From: Siphonodentalium dalli
Taxonomy: Eukaryota > Mollusca > Scaphopoda > Gadilida > Siphonodentaliidae
Direction of reading: 5' to 3'
Assembly (NCBI GenBank): GCA_032622095.1
Contig: CP136062.1
Location: forward strand, 195,741,887-195,805,886
Length of the DNA stretch: 64,000 bases
Under the pieces are notes generated by a model. That model was not told the DNA's origin and made no database searches. It was given only the letters and a program-made list of their open reading frames with translations. A program made the position numbers and the translations under genes. Positions within the stretch are counted from its first letter, which is position 1, and each line of letters begins with the position of its first letter. Positions 53,819-64,000 of this stretch are shown here, piece after piece.

Positions 53819-54272
53819 ACACTACAGGTTACAGTGAAGTAATTCGATTGGTAGCGCCCTCCAACGGATTTTGGACCAAGATGCAGGAGAGAATTAAAAA
53901 CATTCTGGGCTCTGGTTGGTTAATAGTAGTTTCGATATTTAAACATATAAAATACATGCAATCACTCCTCTTGAAATTTCAGACTCCAAACAAAACATTG
54001 GCACATTGTAAAGCACATGCTTCCTAGATTTAATTTTTTTGGTGTGAGGTAAAAAATGTCAATATTTTTTTCATGCAATTCTGACTCTCGATTATAAATC
54101 CCAAATTTAAAGGTACATTCCATGCTCGACGATATGATTTTTTTCATGCAGATGTCAATTCCGGTGACCATGTACTCATCTATCACAATTCGTGGATAGT
54201 CAGGGCTGCAGGCCATTATATGTTAACACTGAGGCCTATGGGAAATAATTACTTCACTGTAACCTACACTAC
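53819..54272. mobile_element. 440-bp TIR element with 7-bp direct flank repeats
   Basis: aggttacagtgaagtaatt (53,826-53,844) and its exact mirror (54,247-54,265) are 19-bp inverted repeats. Both are flanked by acactac as a direct repeat. The interior has no transposase. The flank length fits a hAT-like or related target duplication, with one base unclear. Confidence 0.7.
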
Positions 54273-54465
54273 TTAACAGGTCGCATTTATGAAATACTTT
54301 ACTCTGAAATTGCTAGGTGACCTAGTACAATGAGATTGTCCTATTTTAGACTGGTCCATCAACCAAAATAGCGGCCATCTGAAATTTCTTTGGCACATCC
54401 TACAGGTCACATTTTTAAACCTTTTTTTTCGAAACTTGCTAGGACGATTTTAATAGTACAATTAG

Positions 54466-54698
54466 TTAACTCTTTCACTGCCGAATTACCCATACACTGC
54501 CGATCGCGACTTGAGTCGAATCCTGACACCTTCGTCCAGTAACATCAATCCATGGCAAGTAACTCTATATTGTTCTGTAACAAGACAGTCAATGACTGTG
54601 GGGTCGCTCACCAGACTGCAAAGACTGGGACTCTGGAGACCACAACAGTCAGAACTTTTTATAATCACTTTAAAAGAAGTAGATGTCTAAAGAGTTAA
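54466..54698. mobile_element. Possible TTAA-flanked element with weak ends
   Basis: TTAACTCTTT at the left and AAAGAGTTAA at the right are inverted, but pairing stops after about seven bases. The sequence ctctttcactgcc resembles the CTTTCAGTGCC ends seen elsewhere. A reversed single end occurs at 58,405-58,420. Confidence 0.4.
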
Positions 54699-54714
54699 AT
54701 CTAAAAAAAAATAT

Positions 54715-57525
54715 TGGGAGTTATGTCCCTGGCCCCGCCCACATTTGACCCAGTGACCTGATTTGAACAAATCTGAACCCCAGTCACCCAAGGATCCTTC
54801 ATACCAAATATGAACCCATATAGCCTGATGGTATTTGAGAAGAAGTCATTTTAAGAATACTATGGAGGGAAAGAGTTATGGCCCTGGCTTCGCAACTATT
54901 TAACCAAGTGAACTCATTTGAACAAATCTGAATGTGAGTCACCTAGGGAACATCCACACCAAATATGAAACCATTCGGTCTTATCGTTCTGAAGAAGATG
55001 TTTAAAAGAATTACTATGGTGGGAAAGAGTTATGGCCCTGGCTTCGCAGCTATTTGACCCAGTGACCGCATTTGAACAAATCTGAATGAGAATCACCTAG
55101 GGAACATCCACACCAAATATGAACCCATTTGGTCTTATGGTTCCAGAGGAGAAGATGTTCAAAGAATTGTTGTCGTACGGATGGACAGACAGACGGTGGG
55201 GTGGACGGACGAGGAGTGATGACTATAGCTCCACCGGAGACTTTGTCTCAGGTGAGCTAAAAAGCACAGGTAGGGTGGCTGGTTGATAATTAAATCTCTT
55301 ATCTGTGCCCCTATTTGAACAAACGTGAATCCCCATCTATGAGATCCATTCATTTGGTAATTTCAGACGGTAGATTTTAAGAGTTGAACTGAACTGATTT
55401 TCCTAAAATGACCCCAAATCTGAACAAATCTAAACCCCAGTCACCGAAGGACCATCCATACCAAACATAAGCTAAATAGTCCAGATGGTTCTTGAGAAGA
55501 AATTGTTTTAAGAATTACTATGGAAGGAAAGAGTTATGGCCCTGACTTCTCACCTATTAGACCTGATGAACTCATTTGAACAAATTTGAATGTGAGTCAC
55601 CTGGGGGACATCCACACCTAAATATATAAACCCATTTGGTCTTTAATATGTATCTGGAGAAGAAAACAATTGATGGACGGATAGAGACATAATGACAGAT
55701 GGATGGATGGGAGAACAGTCTGACATAGAGACTGACAAATTCAATCCAATATACCCCCCAAGTTTTCTTTGCAAAATCAGGGTATAATGAGTTCAACTGG
55801 ATACTGGTGGTTAAGAAAATAATATTCGAACAGCCAAGCCTGAACATAGTGTCTGACATTTGCAGAATGAGGTCCCCAAAGGGTGAATTTAATGACGCAA
55901 TCCTGCAATGCGGGCTAACATCACCAACTGCTATGGGAGACATAGCATTAGATTGAAGATCTCCAGTTAAAGTTGGTGATGTGCACCCATTGGGCACCTC
56001 AATTATGCATTTTATTTCACAAATTAGGGGATATAGAAACTAAACAGAAGGGAAATAGTAAGTAAAAATGTCAATTTAAGTGCCTATATACTTCCCAGAA
56101 GATGAAGCCTAAGCAGAATGAGGACCCTGGCTAGTGTATTTGGTGATGCTAGCCTGCTGTGCAGGGTAGAATAACTAAATTCACCCTCTGGGGACCTCAT
56201 TCTGCAAATGCCAGACACACTAAATTCAGGTTAGAGAACAATAATTTGTTTTTATTTTATTTTAATAACACACACTGGCATGAGTGCTAGCTAAGCATTA
56301 GTTCACACCTGTCAGCCTGATAAACATCTCAATTGATGACTGTGTATTTATATTAACTCTCTCTCTGTCTGTAGCTAATACAATTGACTTAATCTGCTGG
56401 TGGGAGAGATCCTGTGAGTTAGGAGATGAGATGGGGTGGAATGCTGTTGGTTGGGGGCAGGGTGGGGGTTTGGGTCATGTGGGGGGAAGGTGATAAATTT
56501 TTTTTGTATGTTAAATTGATCAAGGAGTTCAATCTGAATTTTTTATTATTTTTTTTTGGAATTATGTCCCTGGCTCCACCCATATTTGACCCAGTGACCC
56601 CATTTGAACAAATCTGAACCCCAGTCATTCAATGACCCTCCATACCAAATATAAACTAAATCGGCATAATGGTTCTAGACAAGAAGTCGTTATAAGAATT
56701 ACCAAGGAGGAATATAGTTATGGCCCTGGTTTCGCAACTATTTGACACAGTGACCTCATTTGAACAAATCTGAATGAAAGTCACCTAGGGAACTTCCACA
56801 CCAAATATGAACAAATTCGGCATTACTGTTTCAGAGGAGATGTTCAAAGAATTGTTCACGGGCGGATGGACGGACGGACAGATGGACGGACGATGGACGA
56901 GGAGTGATGGCTATAGCTCCACCGGAGACTTCGTCTCAGGTGAGCTAAAAATCAATGATCAAAATGCAAAAATGTAATTTTTTGGTTTTTAGAGTTATGT
57001 CCCTGGCTCTGCCCCTATTTGACCCAGTGACCCAATTTGAACAAATCTGATTCCCAGTCACCCAAGGTCCCTCAGTACCAAATATAAGCTCAATCGGCCC
57101 ACTGTTTCTTGATAAGATGTCATTCTAAGAATTACTATGGAGGAACAGAGTTATGGCCCTGGTTTCTCAACTAATCAACCTGGTGACCTCATTTGAACAA
57201 ATCTGACCCCAGTCATTCAAGAACCCTTCATACCAAATATAAGCTAAATCGGATTCTAGACAAGAAGTCGTTTTAAGAAGTACTATGGAGGGAAAGAGTT
57301 ATGGCCCTGGCTTCGAAACTATTTGACCCAGTGACCTCATTTGAACAAATCTAAATGGGAGTCACATAGGGAACATCCACACCAAATATGAACACATTCT
57401 GTCCAATGGAATCAGAGGAGAAGATGTTCAAAGAATTGTTGACGGACGGACGGACGGACGGACGGACGACAGACGAGGAATGATGACTATAACTCCACCG
57501 GAGACTTCATCTCAGGTGATCTAAA
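54715..57525. repeat. Four pearl-like elements in a row, TTTGACCCAGTGACC units
   Basis: Each element has two units with ttatgtccctggc or ttatggccctgg, atttgacccagtgacc and acatccacaccaaatatg. Three end in a gacggacgg tail and the hairpin tagctccacc / aggtgagcta (about 55,220-55,262, 56,905-56,950, 57,487-57,525). The second (55,263-56,245) instead carries GCAGAATGAGG palindrome parts. Two more partial units lie in 56,560-56,870. Confidence 0.78.
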
Positions 57526-57559
57526 AACAGTGTATGTGATGTAATCAATTTTGTAACGA

Positions 57560-58345
57560 GAAACTTCCGGTTTATTTTTTTATATTTCGGGATATCGGCC
57601 ATCTTGTTTTGTGATTAAGTGGTCGCAGTCACGTGACCCTCCTGGTATGGGAAGTGTTTTCCATTCCACAGAGACCAATACCTACCTGCATACCAAGCTT
57701 CAGGAATATACCTCTGCATATACAAAAGTTATTGCGAAATACCAAATAATATATGTATTTAGCAGAAATATACTAACTTGTTTTCAGTTCTCAATACTAA
57801 CACCAACTTACATACCAAACTTCGTCAAAATATCTATGCAGATACAAAAGTTATTGAGAAATATTGAATTTTCCTTATATTTCTGTGTGGTGGCCATCTT
57901 GTTTTGTGGCCATGTGACCCTCATGTGGTCACGGTCTCATGACCCGGGCAGACTGGGAAGTGTTTTCAATTCGCAAGTCCATATCTAACTGTGCACTAAG
58001 TTTCACAAACATACCTTTACAGATACAAAGGTTATTGAGAAATACCCAATTAATATGTATTTAGCAGCAATATACTAACTATCTTATATTTCGGGATGGC
58101 AGCCAACTTTCATGAAAATATCTCTACAAATACAAATGTTATTGAGAAATACTGAAATTGTCTTATATTTTGGGGTGGTGGCCATCTTGTTTGTGGTCAC
58201 GTGATACTGGTCACGTGACAATGATGGACTGGGGCGTGTTTTCGATTTCCCAGACCAATACCTACATGCATAGCAACTTTCATGAAAATAGCTTTGCAGA
58301 TACAAGTTATTGAGAAATATCCAATCCATATGTATTTAGCAGCAA
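57560..58345. repeat. Tandem repeat of about 200-bp units with GGCCATCTTGTTTTG and CACGTGA
   Basis: Three to four diverged units carry gccatcttgtttt, cacgtgaccctc or a variant, gggaagtgttttc, accaatacctac and aaaagttattgagaaata. No tail is recognisable. Confidence 0.7.
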
Positions 58346-58506
58346 TATGCTGCATGTACATGTCTAGTATGCTCGGCAGTAGCAAATCTGTATGTGGTGC
58401 TGCATGGCAGTGAAAGAGTTAATGAGAACGTCCTATTTTTGGGCATAATGTGTGTATAATAGATATATCACTGCACGATCATAAATTATAAAAATATAAC
58501 CACTCA

Positions 58507-59141
58507 TCTATACTATATATTTTGAGAACTCCGTATATATATATGTGTGTGTGTGTGTGTGTGGGTACTTCATAGAATCCAAAATGCGTGTACAGATTGA
58601 GATCAAATTTCGTATGTAAGTGTAAAATCCCACCGACACCGCCGTGGTCGCCTTTTGGGGAAGCTCAGAGCACCCATTATCCACTCCCAAATCACAGCAA
58701 AGGCACGGCGGGGGTTAATCGCGTTGATAGTTAAAGAGCGTTTGTTTTTTGCGCATCGCTATAAAGAGCGTTTTGTTTACCATTCAACGTTATTAGCATC
58801 TGCAGAGAGATTGTAGCCTGTCGCTAGAAATATTATGCAGAGAGATTTTCACGACGGGAAGCCGGCGTTTGTTTTCAATTCAATGCAATTTTATCCCTCG
58901 AAATATTATGCAGAGAGATGATTTCACGACGGGAAGCGTTTGTTTTCAGTTCAATACAATGTTATCGTACTGAGCGTCTATATACACGACGAGTATAAAT
59001 ACGGCTCCATTGACCGCTTTGTTTTTACAGTATATACGGTATATACCGAAATCATCCCAGATAATCACGAATATAGCATCAGATTTCTCCCCAGATATAC
59101 CGTTATAATTATATATATATAAAGCTACTGGAATCTGCCAA
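58507..59141 (+). mobile_element. Helitron-like 5' end followed by an 80-90-bp tandem repeat
   Basis: A|TCTATACTATATATTTTGAG with a long TG run and gggtacttcatagaatcc matches 44,697. It is followed by two to three copies of aaatattatgcagagagat / cacgacgggaagc / gcgtttgttttc (58,735-58,960). Its own 3' end is not seen before the next copy begins. Confidence 0.5.
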
Positions 59142-59896
59142 TCTATCTATATAATTTGAGACTGTATGTGTGTATATATGTGGGTACTTCATAGAATCGA
59201 AAACGCGTGTAGGAACGGGCATCCCCACGGCAATGTCGGCTTATAAGACATCTTTACTACACATGACAGCCGATGGACAATTGGTCTCTATATATGTGCC
59301 AAAATATCGCCGCGTTGGTGACTGGGAAATTCCAGGGAATGCCGATTGAGCTCAAACTTGCTACCTACAGGAAGTGTCATATATATGAGTGTGTCCTTTA
59401 TAGACTCGAACCGATTGAGCTCAAACTTGCTAAATATTGACTGGGAAATTCCAGGGAATGCCGATTGAGCTCAAACTTGCTACCTACGGGAAGTGTCATA
59501 TATATGTGTGTGTCCTTTATAGACTCGAACCGATTGAGCTCAAACTTGCTAAATACGGGAAGTGTCATGGACGGGTTCATTGAAAAAAAAAAAAAAATCG
59601 GGTAAAATTTAAAAACAAAATTAAAAAGGCACAATTAACTCCTTGAAAAACCAAAAAAAATTGGGTAAAATTTAAAAACAAAAAATTCAATTAAAAAATT
59701 AAAAAGGCACAATTAACTCATTGAAAAACAAAAAAATTAACTCATTGAAAAACAAAAAATTCAATTAAAATTGTCATGTTTCTGACTATTGCCGAAATTT
59801 GGTGCAAATGCAGCACAAGTGTCTGGGAACCTGTTGCAATTGCTTTTCGAACAAAGCCATGGGACGAATGCCGCCAGTGGCGGGCTAACCTGCTAG
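59142..59896 (+). mobile_element. Helitron-like element, plus orientation
   Basis: It starts A|TCTATCTATATAATTTGAG and ends with the hairpin ccgccagtggcggg, ctaacctgCTAG and T. Inside are two copies of a roughly 115-bp block (gattgagctcaaacttgc, cctttatagactcgaac) and an A-rich stretch at 59,580-59,770. No helicase coding is present. Confidence 0.65.
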
Positions 59897-60131
59897 TTGT
59901 TGTATATTTGGCATGGGTTATCATACTTATTAGGATATTAATATAAATTTGTTTTAAGTAATGACTTACTCTTCATTTATTGTGCACATTTGATTTACTA
60001 TTAATATGCTCATTCATAAAATTGTTAAAGCCTTAATTATTTTAACTTTAAAAGTGCATGAGACTATATATATAAAGTGAATTAGAGTCCTAATTCAGTA
60101 AATTGACACAAATTCCAGACCCACGTATAAT

Positions 60132-60576
60132 CAATCCCGCAAATAGCTTGTCTGTCATTTTCAGAATGAGGTCCCCAAATGTGAATTTAGTGATGCTATC
60201 CCGCACAGTGGGCTAGAATCACTAAATTCACCGTCTGGAGACATCATTCTGCTTAGGCCTCATCTTCTGGAAAGTATCTAAGGTATCAAATTAACATTGT
60301 TTTAGTTACTTTTTCCCTTCTGTTCAGTTTCTATATCCCTTAATTTGCAGAAGATAAATTGCACAATCGAGGTGCCCAATGGGTGAACATCATCAACCTC
60401 AACTGAGGAACTTCAATCTGATCCTAGGTCTATCATAGCAGTTGAGGGCTTAAGCAGAATGAGGTTTCCAGAGGGTGAATTTGGTGATGCTAGCCTGCTG
60501 TGCGAGATAGCATCACTAAATTCACCCTCTGGGGACCTCATTCTGCAATGACAGACATGCTATTTGCAGGCTTGGA
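60132..60576. mobile_element. Complete two-palindrome element of the GCAGAATGAGG family
   Basis: The ends caatcccgcaaatagcttg and tgctatttgcaggcttg are inverted. Palindrome one is at 60,160-60,252, palindrome two at 60,453-60,546. The middle holds gaaagtatctaagg, ctttttcccttctgttcag and caatgggtgaacatc. Flanking tataa on both sides may be the target duplication. It contains the empty site of the 26,490 insertion. Confidence 0.78.
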
Positions 60577-61060
60577 TATAATTAATTCACCAACATTTTT
60601 AATCTGTTTGTTAATTCGCACTACGTAAGTTAATTCGAAATATTGAAGGTCCCCTACATTTACCCAAGAAAGATATCCCCCTGCCAAAGCTATAGATCAG
60701 TCCTTCGGGTCTGAGGCATGCCATGATATGGCTGTCACTCGCCTTGCTGCAAATGGATTTCAAAATGGAATGCATGCCTTGAAAGATTCCTGCAAAGTCC
60801 TAGAGTAAATATCACTCCAAGCTTTGTGTCTGACGATTTGACACAGTGTGTTTATTTTGCTTTTAGGTATTCAATTTCGTTAATAGGATGATTGATACGT
60901 TGTCACTTCCTCCGAGATAATGGCTTGTTGTCCATTCCCCCCCCCCCCATAACTATATATATACAAAGAGTTTTTTGGCATTCCATTTGACACCATGCTC
61001 AAATGAATATTTTAGCTCTGTGCAGTGCTGGTGGTAAAAATTCCACAAGGAAAAACACCT

Positions 61061-61400
61061 AATGAAAGTGTCATTGACATTGTAGCTCAACTTGGAAATG
61101 AGATCATGCCATATATTACAGTCCATAGAGCAATACGGAACTCTGACAGTTTATATGCTTTAAAAGTATCTAGAGGTGATCCATAAACAATTTGGGATTA
61201 ATCAGATTGACGGTGGGGAGTGCCAAATGATGCAGTAATACGAAAATTCTGCATGGCCTATTCTGCTATGGGAGACATAGACTCCGATTTAAGTTCCCAG
61301 ATGGTGAATATTGTGCTGAGGCCCTCGATTATGCAACTTTTACATTTGTCAATTTGGGGATATAGAGAAAATAAACTAAAAAAGCATAAAAGGCCACTCG
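61061..61400. repeat. Pearl-like left end joined to a middle piece of the palindromic element
   Basis: The left end gaaagtgtcattgacattgtagctcaacttgg is split from its array. It is followed at 61,260-61,380 by ctatgggagacatagac and ggggatatagagaa, which belong to the GCAGAATGAGG element middle. Confidence 0.55.
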
Positions 61401-61619
61401 GCCACAGAGTCCTCCAACACGGTGGCTTCATTTTGAGCAGAGGCTTTATAGAAATATCTTATATGGAATAAATACTTGTCATTGTCCTATAACTGAGCTG
61501 CATACAAATAACCAAATCTGAAAAAAAACTCTTAAAAGTCGAAATATAACCTCAAATTGGCAGAATATCAACAAAATTCTAAGAACACATGTTCATCACA
61601 GCTACGATGAAGGTTCTAT

Positions 61620-62013
61620 GTTGAAAAATGGCAATAACTCTGCCAAAATGACTATGACTGAACTCAAAATCGCAGGTGCTGGTTGACACCTGTGCCAAGT
61701 TTTAAAAAATTTGACTCGAAATGTCGGAGTACAGGCTCGGACAAAAGATGCATTCCAGGATGTACGATTCTATGTCGAATAAGGGCAATAACTCCACCAA
61801 AATTATTCCTACTGAACTCAAAATCGCAGGTTCTCATGCTGGTTGACATCTGTACAAATTATTTTTTAAATTGACTGGAAAATGATGGAATACAGACTTG
61901 GACAAAAGATGAGTCCCAGGATGTATGATTCTATGTCGAAAAAGGGCGATAACTCCGCCAAAATGACTATGACTGAACTCAAAATCACAGGTGCGCAGGT
62001 TCCCATGCAGGTT
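61620..62013. repeat. GGGCAATAACTC tandem units, array split by the hAT-like insertion
   Basis: Units of about 150 bp carry gggcaataactcc, ctgaactcaaaatcgcagg, ggttgacacctgt and ggacaaaagatg. The array resumes after the insertion at 63,886 and runs to the window edge. Confidence 0.75.
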
Positions 62014-63885
62014 GATATCTGTAGGGGTGTAACGATACGGGGTATGGGTGTATCGATGTTTATCACGATACAGAGGTCACGTTACGATACGTATCAAGAT
62101 TTTACTTACCTAAAATTATAGTGAAATTGCAGAGTCTTCGTACGGACTGTATATACACTGATATATAGCGATAACGACTGGTGGGTATGTGCTTGCATGG
62201 CTATAGGTAGGCCTACATGAACTCGCTAAAATATGTGTACTAGATGTTCGTCTAAAATGTTTGTTGTTGCAACTTGTATTGTATTGTCTAAGAAGAAAAA
62301 AAACTAATTAAAACCTCGTCGATGTATCGACTATCAGTGATATCCTATCGGCCCGGAAGCATAAAGATGCCGACATTGAGCCCATTGTTGCACTGCGTTA
62401 TCTGAACAAAATTAATTAGAGAGTACAAACACTACCTGTTGACTAATGAGGAACGTCCTCTCCGAAAATCTCTCAGTCAATGTCACGAGATTGACAGTTA
62501 AATAGGAGGGGCTTTATATTAATAACTCATGTCAAGTTGTCAACTTTATAATGGGAATTGGGGGGATTCATTGTCTGTTGACAAGTTTATTCCGGGAAGT
62601 TTAACAATTGCTCAGCAACCCACACGGGCCAGTGCACAGAGTGCAGTGTCCAGTGTTGACGTGACATGGGGAAAGACATACATGTAGATTAATATGATAT
62701 AGGTTGAGACTACAGCAGCTGCATCACTCTGGTTAACAGTGAAATAAAATTGCAGCAATAGCAGTAAGACAGGCATCAAAGGTTTGCCGCCGGTTGTAAA
62801 CGACAAAGTAGGTCACTTGCTGCATGACGTGTACTATTGAAATAGGTCATTAAAATTGAGGTCACTCAGGTCAGGTCTGTGCTTGATCAGTGGACCACTA
62901 GCGACTGATCTATTAATACAATGTGTTTCAAGAAGATGGCATCGTGTTGTCCACACAAGCAAATTGATACAATGCCGTCTGCCTCACAGTTACTCTGTGA
63001 TAAATAGGGAATGCTTTTCACTTTTATTACTTATTGTGGGGGATTACCTTAATTTTGTGTTAGATACTGATTCAACATTGACCTTTCTCGTTCGTGACGA
63101 CCGCTGCTTACTTGCCTGAATAGGTAATAACAACATGCAATTTGTGTATCGAGATACGTATCGTTTAAACGCCCATATCGATGACCGTATCGTCAGTGCT
63201 GTATCATGGTCGCATCGATACATACACATTATCGGTACAGTGAAGTGATATGGGCTGCAGTATCACGCCGAGTTGACGATGTAAGATCGCCGTATCAAAC
63301 GAGCTGCCGCAGGCAGCGAGTTTGATGCGGCGATCTGACATCGTCAACGAGACGTGATACTGCAGCCCATATCACTTCACTGTTACGATAAAGCGTTTAT
63401 TATATGACACATTTTTGGTTCATCCCATGTCACAAAGGGCAAAACTACTTCGTTACACCATCCCATGTCATCACCCGGGCAAAAGTACTCCATTGAACAT
63501 TCCCAGTCATCACCCGAAACTCCCAATTTAAGGCCAAGGTTGAGGAACTATTTTTTGTTGAATTTGGGGGTGATTCGCACAAACGCGTAATAATACAACA
63601 CAAATCTTTCGTAATAAGTCTTAACAATTTAATTTTCGATCCGTTTACGCTTCAAATGAACAGACCTGATAAATAGTTCCCAACTTCTGGTGACCTAATT
63701 TCACAGGATACTGATACGGAATTCAAAGGATACTGATACGGAATTCATAGAATACCGATACGGCTCACGACCAGACAAGCGTTTTCCGACTGCTCGGAAT
63801 TTATCGCCAAACAATAGTGGTATTTGTAAGGGATTAGTGGTAGTCATATAATAAATCGATGTATCGTTACACCCCTAGATATCTG
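62014..63885. mobile_element. hAT-like non-autonomous element, 1,856 bp, perfect 8-bp target duplication
   Basis: The ends taggggtgtaacgatacg (62,022) and gtatcgttacacccct-a (to 63,877) are inverted repeats. gatatctg stands directly on both sides. The subterminal regions are rich in atcgatac / gtatcg words. It interrupts a tandem unit whose intact paralogue is at 61,840-61,900. Three copies of aggatactgatacgg-like blocks lie near 63,706-63,760. No transposase frame was found. Confidence 0.88.
63237..63383. repeat. 147-bp palindrome nested in the hAT-like element
   Basis: acagtgaagtgatatgggct pairs with agcccatatcacttcactgt. Inside, gttgacgatgt pairs with acatcgtcaac and gatcgccg with cggcgatc. 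It looks like a separate foldback insertion. Confidence 0.82.
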
Positions 63886-64000
63886 TGCCAAGTTTTTTAA
63901 AAATTGACAAGAAAATGACAGAATACAGACTCGGACAAAATAAGCGTCCCAAGATATGCGATTCTATGTTGAAAAAGGGCAATAACTCGAACTCAAAATC
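63886..64000. repeat. Continuation of the GGGCAATAACTC array
   Basis: The unit resumes at tgccaagttttttaaaaattgac and reaches gggcaataactcg at the window edge. Confidence 0.75.

Noticed and set aside
53962..54216. 84-codon minus-strand frame as a missing upstream RRM exon
   Set aside because: It lies inside the 440-bp TIR element and lacks the RRM strand-helix signature and phase-1 splice borders.

Overview
The window is eukaryotic, intron-rich and AT-rich. It is most likely from a lophotrochozoan and probably from a bivalve mollusc. The main support is the set of dispersed elements made of tandem core units, an ACGG-type microsatellite and a terminal hairpin, which is the architecture known from bivalve pearl/BIV160-type elements. 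MITEs are also very dense, and the gene type is one that is expanded in molluscs. No rRNA, tRNA, CRISPR or prokaryotic operon was recognised.

One gene spans most of the window on the minus strand. Eight exons, in transcript order 50787-50464, 28952-28677, 26208-26030, 16047-15909, 9796-9482, 8519-8274, 4657-4421 and 2521-2048, join in frame to 2,190 nt (730 codons). They encode a chain of RRM-like domains of the PARP10/PARP14 type, followed by a KH-like region. Nearly every exon starts and ends in phase 1 and cuts the RRM fold in the same place, so each domain is completed by the next exon. The gene is open at both ends: the 5' half of the first RRM lies beyond the right edge, and any macrodomain, WWE or ADP-ribosyltransferase part would lie beyond the left edge. 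The best guess is a PARP14-like mono-ADP-ribosyltransferase, but only its nucleic-acid-binding N-terminal part is visible.

Everything else is intronic or flanking repeat. At 12.0-15.8 kb there is a large minisatellite with a 34/36-bp unit, only about 80 nt inside the intron after the 16.0-kb exon. Several MITE families are present: piggyBac-like elements with TTAA duplications (16.1, 16.6, 26.5, 38.9, 46.4 and 50.9 kb), a foldback family of about eight copies, a second palindromic family, and two hAT-like elements with 8-bp target duplications (18.2-19.3 and 62.0-63.9 kb). There are also Helitron-like ends (29.0, 44.7 and 58.5-59.9 kb), a decayed THAP-domain gene (20.2 kb, plus strand), and two fragments of a LINE ORF1 with a PHD finger and coiled coil (30.4 kb plus, 45.6 kb minus). 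A 1.2-kb recent tandem duplication lies at 35.4-37.9 kb.

The most interesting points are the domain-splitting modular exon structure, the minisatellite that has no stop in any of the three transcript-strand frames, foldback MITEs pressed against both splice sites of one intron, nested insertions whose empty-site paralogues are in the same window, and one 67-bp hairpin cassette shared between MITE families with unrelated ends. No new multi-gene system was found.
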